Assembly: GCA_037439685.1 (NCBI GenBank)
Contig: JBBIVO010000018.1
Coordinates: 1 to 27,795 of the forward strand
Source: JAGTRB01 sp037439685
Lineage (GTDB): Archaea > Thermoproteota > Bathyarchaeia > TCS64
Length of the DNA stretch: 27,795 nucleotides
Direction: 5' to 3'
Shown: positions 8,201 through 14,595 of the stretch, one piece after another
Numbering within the stretch: position 1 is the stretch's first letter
How the letters are laid out: the number at the start of each line of letters is the position of its first letter
Made by a program: the position numbers and the translations under genes
Notes under the pieces: generated by a model
What the model was told of the DNA's origin: nothing
Database searches by the model: none
The model's input: only the letters and a program-made list of their open reading frames with translations

Positions 8201-9117
8201 TCCACTATGCCGGGGTCGCGGAGCTCAATGTAACCCTAGGCCTTCCAAGGCTGATAGAGCTCGTGGATGCCAGGAGGACTCCATCAACCCCCGTCATGAC
8301 CGTTTACCTAGAAGAGGAGTGTAGGAGAAGCCCTGAAGGGGCGAGAATGGTGGCTCAGAGGCTTACCTACACCGTCATGGGGGACATCCTCCGAAACCTG
8401 AACATCGACGTGAGGAGGGATCTCATGGAGATGGCCTTCGACCCCTCCAAGTTGGAGGATCTCGGAGTCTCTCCCAGGGAGTTGGAGGCTGCCATTTCGA
8501 GGCTGGAGAGAGAGATTGGAAAGGCTGAAAAGATAGACGATTACACCTACGTCGCCAAGCTCCCCAAGAAGGCCATCGACCCGGAGAGGCTTATGGAGAA
8601 GCCTGTTAAGGGGATCCCAGAGATAAAGAGGGCTCTCACCATCTTAGAGGGTGATGAGTGGGTGATAAGGACCGAGGGCTCAAGCCTTAAGGATGTTTTA
8701 AGCATCGAGGGGGTGGACCCCACCAGAACCACTACCAACGACATAAACGAGATAGCCGAGGTCTTCGGGATAGAGGCGGCTAGGAACGCCCTGATCAGGG
8801 AGGCCCATAATGTCCTGCAGGAGCAGGGTTTAGATGTGGACATAAGGCATGTGATGCTGGTCGCCGATATAATGACCAACTCCGGGGAGGTTCAGCAGAT
8901 AGGTAGGCATGGGATAAGCGGTGAGAAGAGCAGCGTCCTCGCGAGGGCTGCCTTCGAGCTCACCGTCCAGCACCTGGTCAACGCCGCCGTCAAGGGCGAG
9001 AAGGACCCCCTCAAGGGCGTCGTGGAGAACATCATTGTCGGGCAGTCCATGCCCCTTGGAACCGGAAGCGTAGAGCTCTTCATGACCATGGGAGGAGGAC
9101 ACCATGAGCCTAGATGA
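5278..9117 (+). CDS. rpoA: DNA-directed RNA polymerase subunit A, A' and A'' fused in one chain
   Basis: This 1279-residue protein is the largest RNA polymerase subunit. N-terminal zinc sites are CRTCG...CPGHFGH (about 56-72) and CKSCG with CPHCG (about 96 and 147). The catalytic, Mg-binding NADFDGDEMNLHIPQ is near residue 464. The A'' half, with GEPGTQMTLRTFHYAGVAE (about 966), continues in the same frame. The sequence runs without a stop through the region around residues 877-900 where most archaea split A' from A''. An additional Cys cluster, CRHCQTCEQERC, lies at 579-590. The start is TTG at 5278, with AAGGAGGT inside the end of rpoB as Shine-Dalgarno. The 3' end overlaps rpl30e by 14 bases. 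Unsplit A occurs in some TACK and Asgard groups, which supports the lineage call. Confidence 0.97.
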   Translation: MKALNAIRFGILSPDEIRRLSVVEVQSPETYDEDGAPISGGLMDGRLGTLEPRQRCRTCGNTSLNCPGHFGHIELAVPVIHVEFAKYIHRLLLATCKSCGRILLPEEEVLELRGKLEEERGLFGKVGEEIILEVLRRAKKYKRGRQCPHCGARQKNVKFLKPTTFYEVEGEEEEEEAPEDVSQRLTSSMIREWLERVKDEDLALLGFDPSIARPEWMVLQVLPVPPVDVRPSIILESGIRAEDDLTHKLVDIIRINQRLRENIEAGAPTLIIEDLSELLQYHVTTYFDNEVSGIPPARHRSGRPLKSLAQRLKGKEGRFRGNLSGKRVDYSARTVISPDPNLDINEVGVPVHIAIRLTVPETVTERNIEEMRRLIVNGPYRHPGALYIIRPDGKRVRLEFVADREKVASAIEPGFIVERHLRDGDIALFNRQPSLHRMSIMAHRVKVLPYRTFRLHLAVCTPYNADFDGDEMNLHIPQSKEAQAEALFLMQVQDQILSPRYGAPIIGASRDFITAAYLLTREGTLLKREEVGRLLTAAGYRGDLPKPTVEEPEPLWSGKDILSLFLPRDFNFVGRASICRHCQTCEQERCTYDAYVMIRQGRLLRGIIDKNGIGGEMPETIFHRIVKDYGTEVGHQFLNSICRLLNEFMSIRGFTYALDELEIGERERKEIGRVMKQMERGVQDLIEQLRMGRLRRLPGQTLEESFEIQVMNELSKARDEAGEIVEESLELENSGIIMTRTGARGSSLNLGQMMGSVGQQAIRGKRIMRGYSNRTLPHFREGDPSPQARGFIYSCYRDGLNPIEFFFHAMGGREGLVDTAVRTQQSGYMQRRLINALEHLRVEYDGTVRDSLGNIIEFRYGEDGVDPAKSDHGKAVNIEQLIERIKISMEGGEPAPQDYIEARLREVGGRLPLSLVEQLSRSLPASGLSREGVEEALRTAVRNYDFSLVEAGEAVGTVAAQSIGEPGTQMTLRTFHYAGVAELNVTLGLPRLIELVDARRTPSTPVMTVYLEEECRRSPEGARMVAQRLTYTVMGDILRNLNIDVRRDLMEMAFDPSKLEDLGVSPRELEAAISRLEREIGKAEKIDDYTYVAKLPKKAIDPERLMEKPVKGIPEIKRALTILEGDEWVIRTEGSSLKDVLSIEGVDPTRTTTNDINEIAEVFGIEAARNALIREAHNVLQEQGLDVDIRHVMLVADIMTNSGEVQQIGRHGISGEKSSVLARAAFELTVQHLVNAAVKGEKDPLKGVVENIIVGQSMPLGTGSVELFMTMGGGHHEPR

Positions 9118-9415
9118 CCAGGACCTCAGGATGGCCATATCCACGGGGAGGGTATATATGGGCTCGAAGATGGCCCTTAGGGAGGCTCGTCGGGGGAGAG
9201 CAAGGTTGGTGGTATTATCCTCAAACTGTCCAGCGGAGGTGGCTGAGAGGTTGATGGAGCTTGGGGCCATATCCGGGATCCCGGTGATAAGGCACACGAG
9301 GACGAGTATAGACCTGGGCGCCCTCTGCGGCAAGCCCTTCCCGGTCTCAGCAATAGTTATAAATGAACCCGGCGACTCAAAGATATTAAGAACGGTGAAG
9401 GGATCCGATGCTTAG
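9104..9415 (+). CDS. rpl30e: 50S ribosomal protein L30e
   Basis: This 103-residue member of the L7Ae/L30e RNA-binding family is found after rpoA in most archaea. The core includes GSKMALREARRGRARLVVLSSNCP, here cited in part, followed by a helix, PVIRHTRTSIDLGALCGKPF and a final AIVINEPGDSKIL strand. The ATG overlaps the last 14 bases of rpoA, and its Shine-Dalgarno GGAGGAGG lies inside the rpoA coding end. Its own end overlaps nusA by eight bases, so the whole block is one tightly coupled transcript. Confidence 0.93.
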   Translation: MSLDDQDLRMAISTGRVYMGSKMALREARRGRARLVVLSSNCPAEVAERLMELGAISGIPVIRHTRTSIDLGALCGKPFPVSAIVINEPGDSKILRTVKGSDA

Positions 9416-9845
9416 CAATATCAGGATAACGGAGAACGAGATGAAATATATGGCTCTTCTTGAGAATATGACAGGAGCCACCGTACTCGACTGCATAATA
9501 GACGAGGAGGCTGAGACCGTCATATTCGCCGTAAAAAGGGGAGATGTGGGCCTCGTCGTAGGAAGAGGCGGGGAGAAGATCAAGCGTTTCCGCAGGCTCA
9601 TAAACAAGAATGTGGAGGTGTTTGAGTACATCGAAAACCCAGAGAAGTTCATAAGAAATGCATTGAAGCCAGCTAGAGTTAAGGATCTAAGAATTGTTGA
9701 TCGAGTAAATGGGGGGAAAATAGCTATGGTCAACGTGGAAACGAAAGATAAGGGCATTGCTATAGGGAAAAATGGTCAAAACATTAAGAGAATAAGATTA
9801 ATGGCTAGAAGATACTTCAACCTTGAAAACATAATAATAAACTAG
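9408..9845 (+). CDS. nusA: NusA-like transcription factor with two KH domains
   Basis: This 145-residue protein corresponds to archaeal NusA, which keeps only the KH1-KH2 RNA-binding part of bacterial NusA. The two GxxG loops are VGRGGEKI (about residue 48) and IGKNGQNI (about 118). It is the last gene of the rpoB-rpoA-rpl30e operon and starts inside the end of rpl30e. The base composition changes inside the gene. Up to about 9640 it resembles the GC-rich operon. From there to the stop it is AT-rich, with many AAA, AAT, ATA and AGA codons, and it runs into an AT-rich intergenic region. The protein remains intact, so the AT-rich half is either imported by recombination or drifting. Confidence 0.92.
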   Translation: MLSNIRITENEMKYMALLENMTGATVLDCIIDEEAETVIFAVKRGDVGLVVGRGGEKIKRFRRLINKNVEVFEYIENPEKFIRNALKPARVKDLRIVDRVNGGKIAMVNVETKDKGIAIGKNGQNIKRIRLMARRYFNLENIIIN

Positions 9846-10044
9846 AAAATTTTAATATGAATTTTAGTTTTATCATAAAACTTAATATAATCACCTGAAA
9901 CTTAGAACAACTAAACCCATTATATAATCTCATAATTAAAAAGGTGGTTAAAAAGTAGAGATTTTAAGCTTGAAAAATTTAAAAATATATCATTGATAAT
10001 TGGTGCATCGCTTCATAAAACTCTACCTTTAAAAGAGGCAGTTA
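9846..10044. terminator. AT-rich convergent intergenic region with terminator-like T-runs on both strands
   Basis: About 200 bases separate the convergent ends of nusA and rps10. The stretch is very AT-rich, with several TTTTA runs after nusA (9850-9880) on the plus strand. On the minus strand CCTCTTTTAAAGG and TTTTATG runs follow rps10 (10016-10040). T-rich tracts are the usual archaeal termination signal. No ORF or RNA was recognised here. Confidence 0.55.
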
Positions 10045-10353
10045 TTATCTTATCTCCATCTCAACATAAACTTCGTTTGGCACCCTGATCCTCATTATGC
10101 TTCTCATAACCCGCTCCCTAGCATCTATCTCTATGAACCTCTTATGTATTCTCATCTCATACTTATCCCAGGTCTTACTCCCATCTCCGCAAGGCGTTCT
10201 CCTAACCGGAACTACAAGCCTCTTAGTTGGGAGGGGGACTGGCCCCACCATCTTAACCCCTGCCTTCTCCGCAATTCCCCTTATCTCACTGCAGACTGCC
10301 TCGAGCTTCTCCTTATCCGTGCTCGTCAGCTTTATCCTGGCCATCCTCGCCAT
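10045..10353 (-). CDS. rps10: 30S ribosomal protein S10
   Basis: This 102-residue protein of the 30S head is full length. Recognisable parts are ARIKLTSTDKEKLEAVCSEI, GPVPLPTKRLVVPVRRTP, the Trp-containing loop GDGSKTWDKYEMRIHKR and the C-terminal RIRVPNEVYVEMEIR. Two starts are possible: the ATG at 10353 or the ATG three codons later (MARIKL). The gene follows EF-1A by 60 bases on the same strand, the common archaeal tuf-rps10 pair. The gap is filled by two hairpins and a possible internal TATA sequence, so S10 may also be expressed or controlled separately. Confidence 0.95.
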   Translation of the reverse strand: MARMARIKLTSTDKEKLEAVCSEIRGIAEKAGVKMVGPVPLPTKRLVVPVRRTPCGDGSKTWDKYEMRIHKRFIEIDARERVMRSIMRIRVPNEVYVEMEIR

Positions 10354-10361
10354 CTAGCATC

Positions 10362-10396
10362 CCCCGTCTCGGGGAAGGCTATAATTTAAGCCTTCC
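10362..10396 (-). promoter_or_regulatory. Two overlapping hairpins in the rps10 leader
   Basis: Reading the minus strand after the EF-1A stop, GGAAGGCT (10396-10389) and AGCCTTCC (10380-10373) form a perfect 8-bp stem with an AT loop. CCCCG (10374-10370) and CGGGG (10366-10362) form a second perfect stem with a 3-base loop. The two stems share bases 10373-10374, so they cannot both be complete. The second ends nine bases before the S10 ATG. The loop TTAAATTAT also resembles a TATA box at about the right distance for a near-leaderless rps10 transcript. Confidence 0.55.
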
Positions 10397-10413
10397 GCGG
10401 CTCCGTGGGGTTC

Positions 10414-11712
10414 CTACTCCTCGATCTCCAGGACTATCCCGGCCCCTACGGTCGTCCCCATATCCCTTATGGCGAATCTCCCAAGCTGGGGGAAGTCCTT
10501 GAAGACCTCCATGGCCACTGGGCGGAGGGGCTCAAACCTCACGACCGCTGCATCTCCAGTCCTCAGGTAGGCTGGGTTCTTCTCTACCACCTGGCCGGTC
10601 CTCGGATCCAACTTCTCCAACAGCTCTGCAAACCTCACCGCCACCTGGGCCGTGTGGATGTGGAGGACTGGGGTGTAGCCCTGGGCTATCGCCGTTGGAT
10701 GGTAGATGATGAAGATCCTCCCCTTGAAGGCCTTCTTAGCTACCCTTGGAGGATTATCAGGGTAGCCTGCCACGTCTCCTCGGTCGAGCTGGTCCCTCGT
10801 GATCCCTTTCACGTTGAATCCGATGTTGTCTCCTGGTAGGGCCTCAGGCATCCTGACATAGTGGGTCTCTATCGATTTTACCTCTCCGCTGACATTTGCT
10901 GGCATGAACACCACCGTCCTGTCCACCTTCAATACCCCCGTCTCAACGCGTCCCACGGGCACGGTTCCTACACCCCTTATGGAGTATACCTCCTGTACGG
11001 GTATCCTTAGGGGCTTATCGACGGGCTTCTCAGGGACTTGCAGGGTATCCATAGCCTCGAAGAGGGTCGGCCCCTTGTACCACGGCATGTTGGGGCTGGG
11101 CTTCACGAGGTTGTCACCAGTCCAGCCCGAGACGGGGACGAAGTGGATCTTGCTGACGTCGTATCCCACCATCCTAAGGAGCCTTGAAACCCCGTCCTTG
11201 ACCTCATCATACCTCTCCTTACTCCAGTTGACCGTCTGGTCATCCATCTTGTTTATGGCAACGACGATCTGGTCGACCCCAAGGGTCTTGGCTAGGAAGG
11301 CGTGCTCCCTCGTCTGGCCTCCTGGGTTTATCCCGGCCTCATACTCGCCCCTCTTGGCCGAGACGAATAGGATGGCGGCGTCTGCCTGGCTAGCCCCTGT
11401 CACCATGTTCTTGACGAAGTCCCTATGCCCCGGGGCGTCTATCACCGTGAAGAAGTACTTGGGAGACTCAAGCTTGTAGAAGGCCAGGTCTATCGTTAGG
11501 CCCCTCTCCCTCTCCTCCTTGAGCCTGTCTAGGACCCAGGCATACTTGAAGGACTCCTTTCCCATGGCCTTCGCCTCGGCCTCGTACTGCTCTATCACCT
11601 TCTGGCTTATGGCTCCGGTATCATAGAAGAGGTGCCCTATCGAGGTGCTCTTCCCATGGTCCACATGTCCGATGATGATCAGGTTGAGGTGGGGCTTCTC
11701 CTTACCACTCAT
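10414..11712 (-). CDS. tuf: Translation elongation factor EF-1 alpha (aEF1A)
   Basis: This 432-residue GTPase carries aminoacyl-tRNA to the ribosome. G1 GHVDHGKST is near residue 15, G3 is in DAPGHRDFVKNM, and G4 is NKMD. The effector region with ERERGLTIDLA is intact. Domains II and III follow, with VGRVETGVLK and the C-terminal RFAIRDMGTTVGAGIV. Length and domain order are normal. The ATG at 11712 is preceded by the Shine-Dalgarno GGAGGTT (11724-11718) and a TATA box at 11757-11747. rps10 lies downstream. The pair points against the rpo operon and rps12, although in many archaea it follows rps7 on the same strand. Confidence 0.98.
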   Translation of the reverse strand: MSGKEKPHLNLIIIGHVDHGKSTSIGHLFYDTGAISQKVIEQYEAEAKAMGKESFKYAWVLDRLKEERERGLTIDLAFYKLESPKYFFTVIDAPGHRDFVKNMVTGASQADAAILFVSAKRGEYEAGINPGGQTREHAFLAKTLGVDQIVVAINKMDDQTVNWSKERYDEVKDGVSRLLRMVGYDVSKIHFVPVSGWTGDNLVKPSPNMPWYKGPTLFEAMDTLQVPEKPVDKPLRIPVQEVYSIRGVGTVPVGRVETGVLKVDRTVVFMPANVSGEVKSIETHYVRMPEALPGDNIGFNVKGITRDQLDRGDVAGYPDNPPRVAKKAFKGRIFIIYHPTAIAQGYTPVLHIHTAQVAVRFAELLEKLDPRTGQVVEKNPAYLRTGDAAVVRFEPLRPVAMEVFKDFPQLGRFAIRDMGTTVGAGIVLEIEE

Positions 11713-11746
11713 CTCTAAACCTCCTAAACACAGAGACTCAGAAGCC

Positions 11747-11757
11747 CCTTAAAAAAG
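11747..11757 (-). promoter_or_regulatory. TATA box for tuf-rps10
   Basis: Minus-strand CTTTTTTAAGG would start transcription near 11727, at or just before the GGAGGTT Shine-Dalgarno of EF-1A, giving a short leader of about 15 bases. Confidence 0.55.
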
Positions 11758-11759
11758 AT

Positions 11760-12019
11760 AACTCTTCTCAGAGCGGGTTTAACCCCTGAAGCCTCCGGAG
11801 GCTCATCCTTAAGGCTCCACTTCAGAAGCGTATAGGCCTAATCCATCGGCTCAGGGGTTACACCTAGGGGGAAACCCCAAGCGATTCATCATCCTTTGAT
11901 GGTTTCTAAGTATCATCTCAACACTTCGAATGGAGAGGATAGAGGAGAGGTTCCAGGGTAATCCCCTACTAAGAGGTTTATCAAGGCGTCCATAGAGCCT
12001 TTGGCGTTGGATGGCGCGT
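11760..12019. other. Divergent intergenic region between tuf and rps12, no gene seen
   Basis: No coding or RNA gene is recognised here. Two dyads lie on the tuf side: GGGTT-T-AACCC at 11775-11785 and the perfect 12-base palindrome GCCTCCGGAGGC at 11791-11802. Both lie behind the tuf TATA box, where a regulator could bind. The rest has no open frame of note. Confidence 0.5.
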
Positions 12020-12030
12020 AACCTTTAAAC
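12020..12030 (+). promoter_or_regulatory. TATA box for rps12
   Basis: AACCTTTAAAC is centred near 12025, so transcription should start close to 12050. The ATG at 12061 then has a leader of about 10 bases containing AGGGGGT. An in-frame TTG at 12040 would lie outside the transcript. Confidence 0.6.
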
Positions 12031-12060
12031 AGTAGGGGTTTGCACCCTTTAGGGGGTAAG

Positions 12061-12489
12061 ATGCCGAACGGTCTCTATGCTGGTAGGAGGCTCGTAGAGA
12101 TAAGGAAGAAGATGCGCCTAAAGAGCAGGGACTATGTAAGGAGGCTTAAGCGAAGGAGAGAGAAGGCGGACTTGTTGGAGGGCGCCCCCATTGCTAAAGG
12201 TATCGTCCTCCAGAAGGTCGGCGTCGAGTCCAAGCAGCCAAACTCGGCGATCAGGAAGTGCGTGAGGGTTCAGCTGATTAAGAATGGCCGCCTCTTAACA
12301 GCCTTCCTCCCCGGGGATGGCGCCCTGAACTATGTAGACGAGCATGACGAGGTCGTTGTTGAGGGGATAGGCGGCCCTAGGGCTCGATCCATGGGGGACA
12401 TACCTGGGGTGAGGTACAAGGTAACAAAGGTCAACAATGTCCCCCTCAACCTGCTGGTCATAGGCAAAAGGAAGAAGCCCATGAGATGA
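12061..12489 (+). CDS. rps12: 30S ribosomal protein S12
   Basis: This 142-residue decoding-centre protein shows all family signatures: EGAPIAKGIVLQKVGVE, KQPNSAIRKCVRVQLIKNG, FLPGDGALNYVDEHDEV and MGDIPGVRYKVTKVN. The ATG at 12061 (MPNGLYAGRRL) is preferred over an in-frame TTG at 12040, because the TATA box at 12020-12030 places the transcript start between them and AGGGGGT lies just upstream of the ATG. The gene has its own promoter because tuf-rps10 now lies between it and nusA. Its usual partner rps7 is not adjacent but 1.5 kb downstream, beyond a decayed AT-rich stretch. Confidence 0.96.
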   Translation: MPNGLYAGRRLVEIRKKMRLKSRDYVRRLKRRREKADLLEGAPIAKGIVLQKVGVESKQPNSAIRKCVRVQLIKNGRLLTAFLPGDGALNYVDEHDEVVVEGIGGPRARSMGDIPGVRYKVTKVNNVPLNLLVIGKRKKPMR

Positions 12490-12499
12490 CCATGGATCA

Positions 12500-12552
12500 T
12501 GGCCTTTGGTTAAGGGGCCTTCAATTAATCATATGTTTTCTTTCTCTGTTCA
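12500..12552 (+). terminator. Probable rps12 terminator
   Basis: Just after the stop codon, a weak GGCC...GGGGCC dyad is followed by a pyrimidine-rich tract, TTTTCTTTCTCTGTT (12536-12550). This would end the rps12 transcript before the decayed island. Confidence 0.4.
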
Positions 12553-13805
12553 GATCTTCTGATGCGCTATCGCTCTCTAATGGTGTATTAGCACAGTAGG
12601 ATGATTGGGAGGTGGAGCGGGCTGCCGAGAAGGTGTTCTACGGCGCTTTGAGGCTCTCGGCGATGGTTTCAATTATCTGGGAGGCGGCGATGGGCAGAAT
12701 GGCGCCTGTAGTACAGCCTTGAAAGTTATCGAGATCCCGCCTGGTATTGAATCCCTCCCCCTTCAGGGTTAGCATAATATCTTCAAAAACTTCTGACTTC
12801 TAGATAGGAATTCTATTAAATCCGGCGATCTCTTATTCACTTTTCCTCGTGATTAAGTATCTATCCAAGCTCAACAACTCTTTCAACAGCTTCCTCTATC
12901 TCAAGCTCAATATACTCGTCTTCCAACCTTGTCTTTTTAACTCTAAAAACTCTTTACCAGTCATCCTTTGATTAAGCTGCCACCATACTCTAAGCCTGCT
13001 TTAACCTTTATCTCTTTAACTCACTTCCAATAGCTTTGCCTTGATAAATCTTCTAATTCTATTCTATCCCTGATCGAGTATGATGTTGCGAAAGCATCCA
13101 TGAAAGCCCATATTATTTTCATATCAATATCCACGACAAAAACTTCCAATTCTCCTGTAGCCTACTGGCTTATCTACATAATCTACCTGAAACCTTCAGC
13201 CCTTTTCCTAACAAACTCTTCTAAAGCCTTAACATAGGAGATCTATAGCCTTCAATAAGTATGCATTTCTATCAATAAAATCTTTTTTCCATATGAAGTG
13301 GCTGTCTATTTTTAAATTATCTTAAAACCCCTATCCTTCTCAAAGAAATCTTGGTTCCTTTTTTTATCCTGAACACAGTACCAACTCAACTAACTTTCAA
13401 CTAAGCAAGCTTGGATAACTTGTTCAAGTACTCCTTGGCATTCGCCTCAATTTTTGGGTATATCTTCAACCTCAACCGAGCAGCCAGCGTATCTTTCCCT
13501 TAACCTTTCATTGAAGCGTTCCAAGTAGTTTGCCATTCTACCCCCTTTAAATATTAGAGAGGCATGTATAAGCTCACCTTTTAATATATTTACGCAAAAG
13601 GAAATTACAAGTTTTGCTTCAATAAACTCCGTTTCAGCCTAACCTTTACTTTTCATGGCCTATAAAGGTATTAGCAGATCAATTTCGATTAAGCAAACTT
13701 TCTAGATTGCAAGGTTGAGGGGTTGGTCTTCACCATGTATCACCGTGCACTCAGTATTAGGTTCTTAGCAAAAGCCCCTTTAAACGGGTTGAGGATTTGG
13801 GGGAT
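12553..13805. other. AT-rich decayed island between rps12 and rps7
   Basis: About 1.25 kb has no intact reading frame on either strand and is clearly more AT-rich than the flanking ribosomal genes. A short plus-strand stretch near 12614-12725 (VERAAEKVFYGALRLSAM, then a stop) looks like the remains of a small helical protein. A longer minus-strand relic covers roughly 12840-13545. The position between two genes that are normally adjacent indicates an insertion followed by decay. Confidence 0.6.
12840..13545 (-). pseudogene. Broken minus-strand coding remnant, family not recognised
   Basis: Protein-like pieces appear in order on the minus strand but in changing frames with stops. They are MANYLERFNERLRERYAGC (from about 13537), YPKIEANAKEYLNKLSKLA, FVVDIDMKIIWAFMDAF (about 13130) and TGKEFLELKR, then DEYIELEIEEAVERVVEL (about 12890). 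The mix of charged helices and one hydrophobic strand ending in Asp could come from a transposase core or a toxin-like nuclease. I cannot assign it. Confidence 0.35.
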
Positions 13806-13835
13806 ACCTGAACCAGGCACCTGATATGGTCAGGT
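13806..13835 (+). repeat. Direct plus inverted ACCTGA repeat upstream of rps7
   Basis: ACCTGA occurs at 13806-13811 and 13819-13824, and TCAGGT at 13830-13835. Either copy can pair with TCAGGT: the near copy gives a perfect 6-bp stem with a 5-base loop, and the far copy gives a 9-bp stem with one bulged A. It could be an insertion edge or a regulator site. It lies 170 bases before rps7 and outside its predicted transcript. Confidence 0.4.
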
Positions 13836-13951
13836 ATGAGGCTCGGGGTTACTCTGGATGAACGGGAGTTCCCTTCGAATCAGATGGTACATGTGATATT
13901 GCAAGTCCAGTTAACCCGATGGGGTTGTAGGGGTTGTGGGATTGAGGTGAA

Positions 13952-13962
13952 ATCCTTTTATG
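13952..13962 (+). promoter_or_regulatory. TATA box for rps7
   Basis: ATCCTTTTATG predicts a start near 13984 and a leader of about 24 bases that contains GAGGGGAAGAG before the ATG at 14008. A separate promoter is expected because rps7 is cut off from rps12. Confidence 0.55.
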
Positions 13963-14007
13963 CCTCTTCCTCCCTTCTCTCACAGCCGTGTAGAGGGGAA
14001 GAGATGA

Positions 14008-14595
14008 ATGAGTGGATCGGCCCAGAGGCCTCAGCCTCTCAGGCTCTTCGGGGAGTGGAGCTTCGAGGAGGTGAAGGTGAGGGATTTAGGGCTTCAGAGA
14101 TATCTCCACCTGAACCCAATATGTTTACCGCATTCGGGCGGGAGGCATGAGGCCCGTAGATTCAGAAAATCTGAGATGAACATCGTGGAGAGGCTGGTAA
14201 ATGAGCTCATGCGCCCGGGGAGCAGCGGGGGGGAGAAGTCTAGAGCTGTAAACGTCGTTAAAAACGCGTTCAAGATAATCAATCTCAAGACTGGGCGAAA
14301 CCCGATAGAGGTCCTTGTGAGGGCGATAGAGAACGCCGCCCCAAACGAGGATACCACGAGGATAAGCTATGGCGGCGTGGTCTATAGGCTAGCCGTCGAT
14401 ATATCCCCCCAGAGGAGGATAGATCTGGCCCTCAGGTACATAGTTCAGGGGACGAAGGCCGCCGCCTTCAGCAATAGAAAAACCCTCGACGAGGTTCTCG
14501 CCGAGCAGATAATCGGAGCGGCCAACGGAGATCCTAACAACTTCGCGATAAGGAGGAAGCTTGAACTCGAGAGGGTTGCCCTCTCCTCTAGGTGA
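14008..14595 (+). CDS. rps7: 30S ribosomal protein S7
   Basis: This 195-residue archaeal-type S7 organises the 30S head and contacts E-site tRNA. Family segments are LFGEWSFEEVKVRDLGLQRY, LPHSGGRHEARRFRKSEMN, IVERLVNELMRPG, NPIEVLVRAIENAAPNEDT, and the C-terminal ANGDPNNFAIRRKLELERVA. The start at 14008 (MSGSAQRPQ) is preceded by GAGGGGAAGAG. An overlapping ATG at 14004 is in another frame. It sits 1.5 kb from rps12 instead of a few bases. Its last eight bases overlap the end of the convergent UbiA gene. Confidence 0.96.
   Translation: MSGSAQRPQPLRLFGEWSFEEVKVRDLGLQRYLHLNPICLPHSGGRHEARRFRKSEMNIVERLVNELMRPGSSGGEKSRAVNVVKNAFKIINLKTGRNPIEVLVRAIENAAPNEDTTRISYGGVVYRLAVDISPQRRIDLALRYIVQGTKAAAFSNRKTLDEVLAEQIIGAANGDPNNFAIRRKLELERVALSSR

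Noticed and set aside
12040..12060. Longer rps12 start at TTG 12040
   Set aside because: The TATA box at 12020-12030 would begin the transcript after this codon, and S12 proteins do not have such an extension.
13870..13900. TTCGAATC reminiscent of a tRNA T-loop
   Set aside because: The flanking bases do not form a T-arm stem, and no anticodon or acceptor stem can be drawn.
13836..14150. 104-residue plus-strand ORF ahead of and overlapping rps7
   Set aside because: It overlaps the conserved S7 coding start in another frame, starts above the rps7 TATA box and has no recognisable fold. The CxxC in it (GCRGC) is isolated.
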